64,000 nt of DNA from Methylorubrum extorquens (lineage in GTDB: Bacteria; Pseudomonadota; Alphaproteobacteria; Rhizobiales; Beijerinckiaceae): positions 4,940,501 through 5,004,500 of the forward strand of contig NZ_JALJXF010000001.1 in assembly GCF_024169925.1 (NCBI RefSeq), read 5' to 3'. Below are positions 26,567 through 36,761 of this stretch, one piece after another (the first letter of the stretch is position 1; each line of letters opens with the position of its first letter). The notes beneath the pieces were generated by a model. It did not search any database and was not told the DNA's origin. It saw only the letters and a list, made by a program, of their open reading frames with translations. Both the position numbers and the translations under genes were made by a program.

Positions 26567-28130
26567 GAGGCTGTGTGAGAACGCGGTTGGGTGTGTCGGC
26601 GCGGATTGGTGACGGGGTGCGAGGTGCCGCGTGCCCTCACGCCCGCAGGGCGGTGAGGAGAGGCCCGGTTCCGAGGATCGCCATGACCCGCTTCAGATTG
26701 TAGGCCAGGACCTGCAGGCTCATCTCGGTGGCCACGTTTCTCAACCGTCGCATCCGGAAGTGCGTCGCCCCCATCCAGCCTTTGAGCGTCCCGAACACGT
26801 GCTCGACCGTCTGGCGCCGCGTGCGCATCGCATGAGGATCCGCGTCGAGCCGGCGCTGTACGGCTTCCAAGACAGCCTCGTGCTCCCACCGCGTCACCCG
26901 CCGCTCCTTGGCCGGCGTGCAGCGTGCCTTGATCGCGCAGTCGTGGCAGGCCGTCGTCCAGTAGCGGCGTAGCGTCAGTCCGCCCTCCACGTTCGTGTAA
27001 CGGTACGAGAGCCGCTCGCCGGCCGGACACCGGTAGGCGTCCGCCTCTGGCTCGTAGACGAAGTCTTGTTTGCCGAAGCGCCCCTCCGCCTTGGCGCCCG
27101 AGGTCAGCGGCTTGGGCAGCGTCACCGCGATGCCGGCCTGCTCGCAGGCCAGGATCTCCTCGCCCGAGAAGTAGCCCCGGTCGGCCAGCACGCTGAGCCC
27201 TTCATGCCCGGTCGCCACCTGGCCCTGGCGGCTCATGTGCGCCAGCTGGGTGCGGTCGTGCCCGACGTTGGTCACCTCATGCGCGACGATCAGATGATGC
27301 TCGGTGTCGACGACCGCCTGCACGTTATAGCCGACCATCCCCGTGCCCTTACCGCTCGTGGCCATCGCCCGCGCGTCCGGGTCTGTCAGCGAGATCTGCC
27401 GGTCGGGGGCAGCCTCGACGAGCGTCTCCATCGCCTGCAACTCGCGCATTCGCGTCCGCAGGGCGTCCAGACGCTCGGCGATGCGCACCTTGCGCACGCG
27501 CGCGACCTCGTCTTCCTGGCGGTCGGCGGTGTCGAGGGCGGCGAGATAGCGTGCGATGCTCGCCTCGACCTGCTCGATGCGGCGCCGGACCGCGGCTGGG
27601 GTGAAGTTGCGATCACGGGCGTTCACCGCTTTGAAGCGGCTGCCGTCCAGCGCCACGACACCACCGGCCAGGAGGCCGAGTTGGCGACACAGCACCACGA
27701 ACTGGCGGCAGGCGGCTTGGATCGCAGGACCGTTGTCGCGCCGGAAGTCGGCGATGGTCTTGAAGTCTGGGGCGAGGCGGCCGGTCAGCCACATCAGCTC
27801 GACGTTGCGGCCGGCCTCGCGCTCCAGGCGGCGGCTGGAGGCGACTTGGTGGAGATAGCCGTAGAGGTAGATCTTCAGCAGTGTCGCGGGATGGTAGCCG
27901 GGCCGGCCCGTCGTGGCCGGCACCACGCCGTCAAAACCCAGAGCCGCGAGATCGAGTTCGTCGACGAATGCATCGACGACGCGCACCGGATTGTCCTCGG
28001 ATACGTAATCGTCCAGCCGGTTCGGCAGAAGCGTGACTTGATGGCGATCAGCACCACAAACAAAACGCGCCATAGCCGCCTCCGCCGTCCCGCAGAGACT
28101 ATCAGAACAGCAGCGTTTTCACACAGCCTC
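26567..28130 (-). mobile_element. IS-B, IS1182-family insertion sequence
   Basis: This is a complete element of 1564 bases. Terminal repeats GAGGCTGTGTGAGAACGC (26567-26584) and the reverse complement of GAGGCTGTGTGAAAACGC (28113-28130) match at 17 of 18 positions. It is flanked by a 4-base target duplication CACC (26563-26566 and 28131-28134). It carries one intact transposase on the minus strand. Confidence 0.8.
26637..28073 (-). CDS. IS-B transposase, IS1182 family
   Basis: This is an intact DDE transposase of 478 residues. The N-terminal DUF772 region is clear (GRPGYHPATLLKIYLYGYLH, then SSRRLEREAGRNVELMWL). The candidate first catalytic aspartate is in GGVVALDGSRFKAV, and a second in VLADRGYFSGEE. 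The C-terminal part has RRQTVEHVFGTLKGWMG, a typical final catalytic Glu region. A Cys-rich patch (CHDCAIKARCTP) lies near residue 375. It points towards the IS-A transposase. Confidence 0.92.
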   Translation of the reverse strand: MARFVCGADRHQVTLLPNRLDDYVSEDNPVRVVDAFVDELDLAALGFDGVVPATTGRPGYHPATLLKIYLYGYLHQVASSRRLEREAGRNVELMWLTGRLAPDFKTIADFRRDNGPAIQAACRQFVVLCRQLGLLAGGVVALDGSRFKAVNARDRNFTPAAVRRRIEQVEASIARYLAALDTADRQEDEVARVRKVRIAERLDALRTRMRELQAMETLVEAAPDRQISLTDPDARAMATSGKGTGMVGYNVQAVVDTEHHLIVAHEVTNVGHDRTQLAHMSRQGQVATGHEGLSVLADRGYFSGEEILACEQAGIAVTLPKPLTSGAKAEGRFGKQDFVYEPEADAYRCPAGERLSYRYTNVEGGLTLRRYWTTACHDCAIKARCTPAKERRVTRWEHEAVLEAVQRRLDADPHAMRTRRQTVEHVFGTLKGWMGATHFRMRRLRNVATEMSLQVLAYNLKRVMAILGTGPLLTALRA

Positions 28131-28177
28131 CACCCTCAGCTGCCCTTCCCACGGTCAACCTGATTGGGTTTTGCCCC

Positions 28178-28280
28178 GAGAGCATCGTCCTAGATATCGG
28201 ATCCAGGACGATGCTCTCGCCTTTTGTTTTTGCATCATCTTCTTCAGAAAGCCGGTGGCCACCTTTCGGGACGATGCTCC
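28178..28280. repeat. two-part dispersed hairpin repeat next to the mobile block
   Basis: One part is a perfect 14-base inverted repeat (28178-28191 GAGAGCATCGTCCT and 28205-28218) followed by CCTTTTGTTTTT, which looks like an intrinsic terminator reading rightwards. The other part (28232-28280) is the hairpin family seen at 7311 and 22838. Order and spacing mirror the copy between nuoI and nuoJ, in inverse orientation. Confidence 0.75.
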
Positions 28281-28285
28281 AGCCA

Positions 28286-28456
28286 ATGCCGCCGATGCGC
28301 CGTAAGGGCGATCTCCCTCAAAAGATCTGCGCCCAGTGCGGCCGCCCCTTCGCGTGGCGCAAGAAGTGGGAGCGGGTCTGGGACGAGGTGCGCTACTGCT
28401 CCGACCGCTGCCGGACGGAGGCGAAGCGCGAGGCGCGCAAAGAGCCGAAGACTTAG
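28286..28456 (+). CDS. DUF2256 small protein
   Basis: This is a 56-residue basic protein with the DUF2256 pattern: [16 protein letters not shown] followed by VRYCSDRCR. Four cysteines in CxxC and Cx3C spacing suggest a small zinc ribbon. Its function is unknown. The ATG at 28286 ([12 protein letters not shown]) is preferred because the upstream ATG at 28274 and earlier codons lie in the dispersed repeat. Another ATG at 28295 is possible. Its stop overlaps the stop of the convergent gene on the other strand. Confidence 0.82.
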   Translation: MPPMRRKGDLPQKICAQCGRPFAWRKKWERVWDEVRYCSDRCRTEAKREARKEPKT

Positions 28457-29032
28457 TCCCCCAGGGCCTCCGGGGTGTCGACGTCGAAGATCACCGCCGG
28501 ATCGGCCGGCAGTTCCAGCACGTCGCTGCGCCGCTTCAGGATCGGCCCGGCACCGTTGTCGCCGGTCAGTGCGGCGAGGTCGGCACCGAGGCGGTCAAGG
28601 TCGAGCAGAACCGGGTTGCCCCGGCGCCCCTCGCTCACCGGCACCACGGCGGAGGGACGCGGCGTCGCGCCGGCATAGGCCGCGATCAGCGCATCGATAT
28701 GCGCCGGCCCGATCCGCGGCATGTCGCCGAGCACCACCACCGCCGCCTCGGTGTCCGGCGGCAGGGCGGCCAGCCCGAGCCGCAGCGAGGTCGAGAGGCC
28801 GGCGGCGGGGGCAGGGTTCTCGATGAGCCTCAGGTCCAGGCCGGCGAGCGCAGCCCTCACCGCCGCGGCATGCGCGCCGAGCACCGCGACGACGGGGCCG
28901 GCGCGCGAGGCCAGGGCGGCTTCGGCGGCGCGGCGCACCATCGGGCGGCCGGCATAGGGCGCGAGCATCTTTGCGCCCCCCCCGAAGCGGGAGCCGAGGC
29001 CGGCGGCGAGGATCACCGCGCCGATGCGCGGC

Positions 29033-29046
<14 letters not shown>
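28453..29046 (-). CDS. MobA/MocA-like nucleotidyltransferase
   Basis: This is a 197-residue molybdopterin-type NTP transferase. [16 protein letters not shown] (about 13-28) is the nucleotide-binding signature, [10 protein letters not shown] (about 104-113) carries the metal aspartate, and [10 protein letters not shown] follows. Such proteins add CMP or GMP to molybdopterin. In this genomic setting, beside XdhC-like genes, a cytidylyltransferase (MocA-like) role for xanthine-dehydrogenase-type enzymes is likely. Its start overlaps the end of the upstream gene by 14 bases, indicating an operon. Confidence 0.85.
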
Positions 29047-30043
<997 letters not shown>

Positions 30044-30047
30044 GGGT

Positions 30048-30764
30048 TCAGCGTCCCGCCGCCGCGTCGGGGGCTTTGATGCGATCCTGGCGCAGGGTCG
30101 CGACGACCTGGGCGAGGATCGACAGCGCGATCTCGGCGGGCGAGACGGCGCCGATGTCGAGCCCGATCGGCGCGTGGATCCGGCCGATTACCGCCGCGTC
30201 GAACCCCGCTTCCTTCAACCTCTCGATGCGCCGGGCATGGGTCTTTCGCGAGCCCAGCGCGCCGATATAGGCGCAGTCCGCCCGCAGGGCCGCGACGAGG
30301 GCGGGATCGTCGATCTTGGGATCGTGGGTCAGCGCGGCCAACGCCGTGTAGGCGTCGAGCGGCCCGATCTCTTCGAGTGCCTTGTCCGGCCATTCGGCGA
30401 TCAGCCGCACGCCGGGAAACCGCTCCGGGCTGGCGAAGGCCGTGCGCGGATCAATCACCGTGAGATCGAGGCCGAGCTGGCTCGCAAGCGGTACCAGCGC
30501 CTGGGAGATGTGCACGGCGCCGACGACGACGAAGCGCACCGGCGGCGCGTGGACGGCGACGAAGACCGGGCGCCCGTCCGGCCCCTCGCCGAGGCCGCTG
30601 CGCCCGCTGCGCAGGCGTTCGCGCAGGAGGGGCCCAAGCGGGTCGGCGTCGATCTCGGCGGCGCGCACGAGGCGCTGGCCGCCGTCCTCGGGATCGGTGA
30701 CGATCAGGACCGGGCGGCGCGCCGCGCGCTCCGCGTTGAGGGCCGACAGGGTGTCGAGGCGCAT
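30048..30764 (-). CDS. XdhC-family protein, Rossmann (C-terminal) part
   Basis: This is a 238-residue protein with the XdhC C-terminal Rossmann domain: RFVVVGAVHISQALVPLA near residue 88, then DLTVIDPRTAFASPERFP and ADCAYIGALGSRKTHARR. XdhC proteins bind and help sulfurate the molybdenum cofactor for xanthine-dehydrogenase-type enzymes. The usual N-terminal XdhC/CoxI domain is encoded separately just upstream (30832-31155). The start at 30764 removes 21 non-conserved residues from the longest frame. Confidence 0.85.
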   Translation of the reverse strand: MRLDTLSALNAERAARRPVLIVTDPEDGGQRLVRAAEIDADPLGPLLRERLRSGRSGLGEGPDGRPVFVAVHAPPVRFVVVGAVHISQALVPLASQLGLDLTVIDPRTAFASPERFPGVRLIAEWPDKALEEIGPLDAYTALAALTHDPKIDDPALVAALRADCAYIGALGSRKTHARRIERLKEAGFDAAVIGRIHAPIGLDIGAVSPAEIALSILAQVVATLRQDRIKAPDAAAGR

Positions 30765-30831
30765 GGAATGGGTCGCTCGATGCGAGACGGGCCGCCGCCC
30801 GCGATGGGAGCGGCGGAGGTTTGACAAAAAA

Positions 30832-31155
30832 TCAGTCGATGCGTTCGACGAAGACGCGGATGCGGCCGCCGCAGGAGAGGCCGGCCCGCCACGCGGTCTC
30901 GTCGGCGACGCCGAATTCCAGGGTGCGGGCGCGCCCGTCCTCGATCACATCGAGGGCCTCGGTGATGACCTCGCCCTCGACACAGCCGCCGGAGACCGAG
31001 CCGAGGAAGCGGCTGTCGCCGTCGATGACGAGATGGCTGCCGACCGGGCGGGGCGCCGAGCCCCAGGTCTGGATCACGGTGGCGAGCGCGACCGCGCGCC
31101 CCTCGCGCCGCCAGCCCTCGGCGGCGCGCAGGATGTCGTCCTCGGTGGAGAGCAT
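30832..31155 (-). CDS. XdhC/CoxI N-terminal domain protein
   Basis: This is a 107-residue protein with the N-terminal XdhC_CoxI domain: VALATVIQTWGSAPRPVGSH and FLGSVSGGCVEGEVI, the latter with the conserved cysteine. It corresponds to the front half of a standard XdhC and should work with the Rossmann protein encoded 67 bases downstream. The split-gene form is known for carbon monoxide dehydrogenase and related systems. No molybdenum hydroxylase structural gene is visible in the window. Confidence 0.85.
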   Translation of the reverse strand: MLSTEDDILRAAEGWRREGRAVALATVIQTWGSAPRPVGSHLVIDGDSRFLGSVSGGCVEGEVITEALDVIEDGRARTLEFGVADETAWRAGLSCGGRIRVFVERID

Positions 31156-31323
31156 GGGGTTCACGTCCTGATATGCCGGTTCCGCCGCCCCCGACCGTCC
31201 CGTCACGAGAGAGGTAGGCGTGCCGGCCCGTTCCGCAATGCGGCCAACGGTGGCGCTTGCAACGCCATCGGGCGGACTTCATCAAGGTCGGCGGATTTTC
31301 CGGCGGCCGGACGGGAGCTTGGT

Positions 31324-32436
31324 GTGACGAAGCGGAGCGCGTTGGCAACCCTTCTCGCCCTCATCCTCGCAGGTCCCGCCAGCGCCGCCGAGCCGCTGAA
31401 GATCGGGCTCGCCGCGCCGTTGAGTGGGCCGGATGCCGGCTTCGGCCAGGGGGCGCGGCTCGGCGCCGAGCAGGCGGTCGCCGAGATCAACCGCGCCGGC
31501 GGGGTGCTGGGGCGCAAGCTCCAGCTCGTGGTGCAGGACGACGCCGCCGATCCGAAACAGGCGGTGGCGGTCGCCCGCAAGTTCGCCGGCAGCGGCGTGC
31601 GCTTCGTCATCGGCCCGCTCACCTCGGGCGCGGCCGCCGCGGCGAGTTCGGTCTACGAGGAGGCCGGCATCGTCACGGTCACGCCCGGCGCGACCTGGGC
31701 TCCGCTGACGCGCCGGGGCGCCAGCCTGCTGTTCCGGCTTTCGGGCAGCGACGCGCAGCAGGGTGCGCTCGGCGGCACGCTGCTGGCCGAGCGGTTCCGC
31801 GGCAAGCCGGTCGCCATCGTCCACGACAAGACCAGCTTCGGCCGCGGGCTCGCCGACGAGGCTGTTCGCGCCCTCAAGACCCGCGGCGGGGGGGAGCGCC
31901 TGTTCGAGGGCGTCTCCCGCGACGACCGCGAGATCGCGGCGCTCGTGGCCAAGCTGCGGGCACTCGGGATCGAGGCGATCTATTTCGGCGGCCTGTCTGC
32001 GCCGGCCGGAGCGCTGATCCGGGCGATGCGCGAGGCCGGTCTCACGACCACCGTGATCGGCAGCGACGGGCTGCTCGACCGGGACTTTTCGCAGGTCCCC
32101 GGCGCCGAAGGCACGCTGATGACGGTGGCGTCCGCCCCGCCCCGCCTGCCCGAGCCGAGGGGCACGAGATCGCCGCGAAATCCGGAGGCCGAGATGTTCG
32201 CCGGCCCGGCCTACGCAGCGGTCGAGGTCGTGCGGCAGGGGATCGAGGGTGCGCGCTCGGTCGAGCCGGCCAAGGTCGCGGCTCACCTCCATGGCGGCGC
32301 CTCTCTGCGCACGGTGCTCGGCGAGGTGGCGTTCGACGCGGGCGGCGATCTCGTGAAGCCGCCGTTCTCGGTCACCGTGTGGCGCCGGCTTCCCGACGGG
32401 CGGCTCGACTTCGCCGGCAACGAAGTCTCGCCGTGA
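31324..32436 (+). CDS. branched-chain amino acid-type ABC substrate-binding protein
   Basis: This is a 370-residue periplasmic binding protein of the Leu/Ile/Val (type I fold) family. A Sec signal peptide is visible (KRSALATLLALILAGPASAA), followed by KIGLAAPLSGPDAGFGQG, the characteristic start of the mature protein. AEINRAGGVLGRKLQLVVQD and VIGPLTSGAAAAASSVY are further family landmarks. Translation probably begins at the GTG at 31324. The longer frame from 30382 overlaps the opposite-strand genes and is rejected. No permease or ATPase gene is adjacent, so its transporter is encoded elsewhere. The ligand is unknown. Confidence 0.88.
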   Translation: MTKRSALATLLALILAGPASAAEPLKIGLAAPLSGPDAGFGQGARLGAEQAVAEINRAGGVLGRKLQLVVQDDAADPKQAVAVARKFAGSGVRFVIGPLTSGAAAAASSVYEEAGIVTVTPGATWAPLTRRGASLLFRLSGSDAQQGALGGTLLAERFRGKPVAIVHDKTSFGRGLADEAVRALKTRGGGERLFEGVSRDDREIAALVAKLRALGIEAIYFGGLSAPAGALIRAMREAGLTTTVIGSDGLLDRDFSQVPGAEGTLMTVASAPPRLPEPRGTRSPRNPEAEMFAGPAYAAVEVVRQGIEGARSVEPAKVAAHLHGGASLRTVLGEVAFDAGGDLVKPPFSVTVWRRLPDGRLDFAGNEVSP

Positions 32437-32549
32437 GACCGTCACGAGGCGGCGGAGGCTACGAAATTCCGCCCGGCGTCGAGGTTCAGCGCTCATCGCG
32501 TGGCGGATATTCTTGCACAAAGCGCCTCCGACGCTTAAGTCGCAGGATT

Positions 32550-32632
32550 GGTGCCCTTCGCGAAACACCCGTCGTGCCGCTCGTCCGGCCGGAGGGAGGA
32601 CTCCCCGATCCGGGAGTTTCGCGAAAGGCACC
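32550..32632. repeat. long inverted repeat upstream of infA
   Basis: Two 22-base arms (32550-32571, starting GGTGCCCTTCGCGAAAC, and 32611-32632) pair at 20 of 22 positions around a 39-base loop. The arms contain TTCGCGAAA, itself palindromic. It occupies the centre of the 327-base gap between the binding-protein gene and infA, where I see no gene. It could be a dispersed repeat or a leader structure. Confidence 0.6.
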
Positions 32633-32763
32633 CGACGCCCGGCAGCGCTGACGCCTCTCGTCCCGAGCGGATCGGACCCGCAGCGCCGCGCGTTTCGCAC
32701 GACAGACCGATTTTTGATTTTGCCGGAGCGCCCCGTGCAGGCAGCCCGGCTGGAGATAGATGT

Positions 32764-33039
32764 ATGGCAAAAGAGGAATTGATGCAGTTCGACGGCTTGG
32801 TCGTCGAGATCCTGCCGGACGCGCGCTACCGCGTGCAGCTCGACCAGGGGCACGAGATCGTCGCCTACACGGCCGGCAAGATGAAGAAGAACCGCATCAA
32901 GACTCTGGCCGGCGACCGCGTCACCGTCGAGATGTCCCCCTATGATCTGGAGAAGGGCCGCCTCGTGTTCCGTCACAAGGACGAGCGCTCCGGTCCGCGT
33001 CCGCCCCAGCGCGGCGGCCAGCAGTTCCGTCGCCGTTAA
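32764..33039 (+). CDS. infA: translation initiation factor IF-1
   Basis: This is a 91-residue S1/OB-fold protein that binds the ribosomal A site during initiation. Family sequence is clear: [40 protein letters not shown] and [19 protein letters not shown]. The basic tail ([17 protein letters not shown]) extends it beyond the usual 72 residues, as in other alphaproteobacterial IF-1 versions. The ATG at 32764 is the natural start. The longer frame from 32548 comes from the inverted-repeat region. Confidence 0.95.
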   Translation: MAKEELMQFDGLVVEILPDARYRVQLDQGHEIVAYTAGKMKKNRIKTLAGDRVTVEMSPYDLEKGRLVFRHKDERSGPRPPQRGGQQFRRR

Positions 33040-33103
33040 AGGCGCCGGACCACCAAGCTGCCGAGCGGCGCCCCACAGGGCACCGCCCGAGAGTCCCGAA
33101 AAC

Positions 33104-35353
33104 CTACTTCCCGAACCGCTCGAATTTCGGGAAGCTGCGGGTCATCAGCGTGCCGGCATCGGACCGGTGGCCCATCCACTTCTCCAGCATCGCGCTTTGA
33201 GCGATCCGCGCTTGTCCCGAGCCGTCGCGCCAGGGCAGGCCTTCCGCCAGGGTGAAGACGCAGGCATCCGCGAGCTGGCTCTGGCGGCAGCGCTGCAGGC
33301 GCACGCCTTTGCCGCGGCCGAGTTCCGTCACTTCGGAGGCCGGGAAAACCAACATCAGCTTGTCGGACGAGCAGACGGCGATGTGGTCGCCCTCGGCCGG
33401 CACCAGCAGCACCGCGCGCGTCCCCTCGTCGAGGCCGAGGATCGCCTTGCCCTTGCGGGTGTTGGCGACCAGCGCGTCGGAGGGGGCGATGAAGCCGCGC
33501 CCGTCCGAGCCGGCGACGAGCAGCTTGCTCTCCGGCTTGTAGGGCAAGGCCGCGACGATCTCGGTGCCGTCGTCGAGATCGACCATCAGCCGCACCGGAT
33601 CGCCGAAGCCGCGCCCGCCGGGCAGCTTCGAGGCTTCCAGGGTGAAGACCTTGCCGTTCGAGGCGAGCAGCAGGATTTTCGCTGTGGTCTCACTGAGGAA
33701 AGAGACCTTCAGGCTGTCGTCGCCTTTGAAGGTCACTGCCGACAGGTCGGCAACGTGCCCCTTCAGCGCGCGGATCCAGCCCTTCTCGGACAGGATCACC
33801 GTGATCGGCTCGCGCTCGACCATGGCGGCGGTGAAGTCGATCCCGGCGGTATCGGGCGGATTTTCCAGGGTGGTGCGGCGGCGGCCCAGCTTGGTCTCGG
33901 GCCCGAACGTCTTCTTCACCGCGCGGATCTGCTTGGTGATCTCCGTCCACTGGAGCTTCTCGGAGGCCAGCAATCCCTCGATTCCCTCCTTCTCCGCGGT
34001 CAGCGCCTCGAACTCGCGCTTCAGCTCCATCTCTTCGAGCTTGCGCAGGGAGCGCAGGCGGGTGTCGAGGATCGCGTTGGCCTGGACCTCGGTGAGTTCA
34101 AACCGCGCCATCAGCGCGGCCTTCGGCTCATCCTCCTCGCGGATGATGCGGATCACCTCGTCGAGGTCGAGATAGACGATGAGCAGGCCGCCGAGGATTT
34201 CGAGGCGGCGCTCGATCTGGCCGAGGCGGTAGCTCGAACGGCGCTGGAGCACGACGCGGCGGTGATCGACCCACTCGCGCAGGCACTCGGCGAGACCGAT
34301 GACGCGGGGCACGACGCCGCCGACGAGCACGTTGAGGTTCAGGGGAATCCGCGATTCCAGCTCGGAGAGCCGGAACAGCGACTCCATCAGCATCACCGGA
34401 TCGACCGAGCGCGAGCGCGGCTCCAGCACCACGCGCACATCCTCCGCCGATTCGTCGCGCACGTCGGCGAGCAGCGGCAGTTTCTTCTCCTGAAGCAGGT
34501 CGGCGAGCTTTTCGATCAGCCGCGCCTTCGGCACGCCGTAGGGAATCTCGGTGACGACGATGTTCCAAGTGCCGCGGCCGAGATCCTCCTTGGCCCAGCG
34601 GGCCCGCACGCGAAAACCCCCGCGACCGGTGCGGTAGGCCTCGCGGATGGTCTCAGGCGTATCGATCAGGATGCCGCCGGTGGGGAAGTCCGGCCCCTGC
34701 ACGAAGGTGCAGAGCTGCTCGGAGGTCGCCTCGCGGTTCTGGATCAGGTAGAGCGCCGCGTCGCAGAGTTCGGCGGCGTTGTGCGGCGGGATCGAGGTCG
34801 CCATGCCGACCGCGATGCCCTGGCTGCCGTTGGCGAGCAGGTTCGGGAAGGCCGCCGGCAGGACGATCGGCTCCTCCTTCTCGCCGTTGTAGGAGGCGCG
34901 GAAATCGACCGTGTCCTCGTCGATCCCGTCGAGCAGCAGGCGGGCGACTTCCGTGAGCCGCGCCTCGGTGTAGCGGTAGGCCGCCGGACCGTCGCCGTCG
35001 ATGTTGCCGAAGTTCCCCTGGCCATCGACCAGCGGGTAGCGCTGGGCGAAGTCCTGGGAGAGGCGCACCAGCGCGTCGTAGATCGCTTGGTCGCCGTGCG
35101 GGTGGAAGTCACCCATCACGTCGCCGACGATCTTCGCGCACTTCTTGAACGCCGAGGTGGGGTCGAGCCGCAGGAGGCGCATGCCGTAGAGGATGCGCCG
35201 GTGCACCGGCTTCAGGCCGTCGCGGGCATCGGGCAGCGCGCGCTGCATGATCGTGGAGAGCGCATAGGCATAGTAGCGCTCCTCCAGCGCCGTCTTCAGC
35301 TCGACGCTCTCGATGCCGTCGCTCGGCGGCGGCAGGACGGGCTGGCCCATCAC
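33104..35353 (-). CDS. parC: DNA topoisomerase IV subunit A
   Basis: This is the type II topoisomerase subunit that cuts and rejoins DNA to decatenate daughter chromosomes (749 residues). The catalytic tyrosine is Y128 in [10 protein letters not shown]. The quinolone-region sequence is [10 protein letters not shown], with glutamine where Escherichia coli ParC has Ser80; this appears usual for alphaproteobacterial ParC from memory. The C-terminal part (about 500-745) has the repeated beta-propeller blades of the ParC/GyrA tail. It is distinguished from GyrA by length and by the start MGQPVLPP. It lies downstream of recO on the same strand. Confidence 0.93.
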   Translation of the reverse strand: MMGQPVLPPPSDGIESVELKTALEERYYAYALSTIMQRALPDARDGLKPVHRRILYGMRLLRLDPTSAFKKCAKIVGDVMGDFHPHGDQAIYDALVRLSQDFAQRYPLVDGQGNFGNIDGDGPAAYRYTEARLTEVARLLLDGIDEDTVDFRASYNGEKEEPIVLPAAFPNLLANGSQGIAVGMATSIPPHNAAELCDAALYLIQNREATSEQLCTFVQGPDFPTGGILIDTPETIREAYRTGRGGFRVRARWAKEDLGRGTWNIVVTEIPYGVPKARLIEKLADLLQEKKLPLLADVRDESAEDVRVVLEPRSRSVDPVMLMESLFRLSELESRIPLNLNVLVGGVVPRVIGLAECLREWVDHRRVVLQRRSSYRLGQIERRLEILGGLLIVYLDLDEVIRIIREEDEPKAALMARFELTEVQANAILDTRLRSLRKLEEMELKREFEALTAEKEGIEGLLASEKLQWTEITKQIRAVKKTFGPETKLGRRRTTLENPPDTAGIDFTAAMVEREPITVILSEKGWIRALKGHVADLSAVTFKGDDSLKVSFLSETTAKILLLASNGKVFTLEASKLPGGRGFGDPVRLMVDLDDGTEIVAALPYKPESKLLVAGSDGRGFIAPSDALVANTRKGKAILGLDEGTRAVLLVPAEGDHIAVCSSDKLMLVFPASEVTELGRGKGVRLQRCRQSQLADACVFTLAEGLPWRDGSGQARIAQSAMLEKWMGHRSDAGTLMTRSFPKFERFGK

Positions 35354-35378
35354 TCACTCCACATCGTCAGTTCAGTCC

Positions 35379-35403
35379 GGACGCCGACCCTGCATCGGCG
35401 TCC
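35379..35403 (-). terminator. hairpin between recO and parC
   Basis: Perfect 9-base arms GGACGCCGA (35379-35387) and TCGGCGTCC (35395-35403) with a 7-base loop lie after the recO stop and before the parC start. It may be a recO transcript end without a T tract. Confidence 0.4.
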
Positions 35404-35471
35404 GCCACCGCTCCCCGTTCCTACGGGTTACAGCGCCTCTAGAAACGCATAGGAACATAACACGAACACGA

Positions 35472-36212
35472 TCAGCTCTGGCCAGTGCTGAGTGCGACGA
35501 ATCGTGCGCGTTCCTCCGGCGTCGCCTGTGCCCGCGGGCGCCAGACGTGCTGATCGAGGAAATACCCCGCCAAGGTAAACCCCTCCCGAACGTCATGCAC
35601 GTCGGGTGTGCGCCAGCCGCTGCCGGGCTGGTCGCGGTCGCGCAGGAAGGGCGGCAGAGCCAGCAGGCGGTCACGATAGGGCTCGCCCGCCGAGGCGCTG
35701 ACCGCGCGCCCGCTCTTCGGGGACACGTAGACCAGGGCGTCGTTGGCGCCCGTGGCCGCGCAATGCGACAGGTCGAGGCCGAAGCCGAGCCCCGCGAGCA
35801 GCGCCAGTTCGAACCGCACCATCAGCGCGGGGGCTATCTCGGGATCGTCGAGATGAGTGAGCAGGATCTGCGCCGCCGCGTAGAGCGCCGGGTGCGGATC
35901 GCGTTCGGGCAGGAGCCGCAGCAACGCCGAGAGATGCGCGACCCCGTAGAGCGCGAGGCCCGAATCCATCAGCCGCGAGGCGTTCAGGGTCAGCGGCTCG
36001 ACCACGTAGGAGCCGAGCGACCCGTCGAGCCGCGCCCGCCATGTCGCGCGGAGCATGTTGCCGGGCTGGAGCATCGGCTGCATCCGCCGCGAGCGCCCGC
36101 CATGGACGAGCCCGAGATGGCGCCCGTGCTCCGGCGTCATCAGTTCGAGCACGACCCCGGTCTCGCCGTGCTTGCGCAGGCCGATCACCAGGCCATCGTC
36201 GATCCATTGCAT
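35472..36212 (-). CDS. recO: DNA repair protein RecO
   Basis: This is a 246-residue mediator that helps load RecA on single-strand-binding-protein-coated DNA in the RecFOR pathway. The N-terminal OB fold starts MQWIDDGLVIGLRKHGETGV with VHGGRSRRMQPMLQPG. The helical C-terminal domain contains RFELALLAGLGFGLDLSHCA. Zinc ligands of some RecO proteins are only partly present. The start at 36212 gives the standard N-terminus, instead of the in-frame start 10 residues upstream. Confidence 0.92.
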   Translation of the reverse strand: MQWIDDGLVIGLRKHGETGVVLELMTPEHGRHLGLVHGGRSRRMQPMLQPGNMLRATWRARLDGSLGSYVVEPLTLNASRLMDSGLALYGVAHLSALLRLLPERDPHPALYAAAQILLTHLDDPEIAPALMVRFELALLAGLGFGLDLSHCAATGANDALVYVSPKSGRAVSASAGEPYRDRLLALPPFLRDRDQPGSGWRTPDVHDVREGFTLAGYFLDQHVWRPRAQATPEERARFVALSTGQS

Positions 36213-36342
36213 GGGAGACAGATAGTCGCTTTTTCGCTGCATGGGAGCATGGTGAGCGGGAGGCCTGTCCCTTGCGGACGATTGCCCCGTTTCGCGCCCT
36301 GCTCGAAACCGCTACGCTTTTCCCGCAACGGGAGATTTCGCG

Positions 36343-36735
36343 ATGGTCGGGCGGCGCGGCGGGGTGATGCTGGCGATAGCCTTCGCGGTCGGCGGCTGCA
36401 CTGCGACCGCTGCCCCGCCTTCACCCTCCGCCGCCACCGGCACGGTCCGCGAGCGGATCGCCGCGTTGGCGCGCAATCAGGTCGCGTTCGGTTCGGTCTC
36501 GCTGATCCCGGTGCGGTTCGCGCATAGCCGGATCGCCGGCCCGTTCGAGGATGGCGGGCGCCAGCTTTACTGCATCTCGACCCGGATGAGCGGACGCACC
36601 TTCGGCAAGCCGGAACGGCCCAAGCTCGTGGTGCGGGAGGAGGCCGGGGCGCTCACCGTCCTGCGGGACGAGGAGGAGACCTGCGAGGGGCATCGCAGCG
36701 AGCCGTTTTCGGAGCTGGACATGCCGGGGGGCTGA
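36343..36735 (+). CDS. putative lipoprotein of unknown function
   Basis: This is a 130-residue protein with a basic start and hydrophobic stretch ending in a lipobox-like AVGGC (C19), so it is probably a lipidated envelope protein. The mature part is small and soluble, with two cysteines (in LYCISTRM and EETCEGH) that could form a disulfide. I recognise no domain. It is transcribed divergently from recO, with 130 bases between the two starts. Confidence 0.6.
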   Translation: MVGRRGGVMLAIAFAVGGCTATAAPPSPSAATGTVRERIAALARNQVAFGSVSLIPVRFAHSRIAGPFEDGGRQLYCISTRMSGRTFGKPERPKLVVREEAGALTVLRDEEETCEGHRSEPFSELDMPGG

Positions 36736-36761
36736 AGGGGGTTGCGCGCGCCTGCCCAAAA

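Larger units (their letters stand above)
24661..28173. mobile_element. small inverted-repeat unit containing two nested IS elements
   Basis: The block is bounded by a 36-base inverted repeat: left arm 24661-24696 starts CAAAACCCAATCAG, and right arm 28138-28173 is its reverse complement with three mismatches. Removing IS-A and IS-B with one copy of each target duplication leaves a unit of about 423 bases that carries one AT-rich ORF. No target duplication is visible for the outer unit. It may be a MITE-like element or two inverted copies of an intergenic repeat. Confidence 0.6.

Noticed and set aside
30382..31323. Upstream extension of the substrate-binding protein frame
   Set aside because: It overlaps the XdhC genes on the other strand and precedes a normal signal peptide, so the GTG at 31324 is the start.
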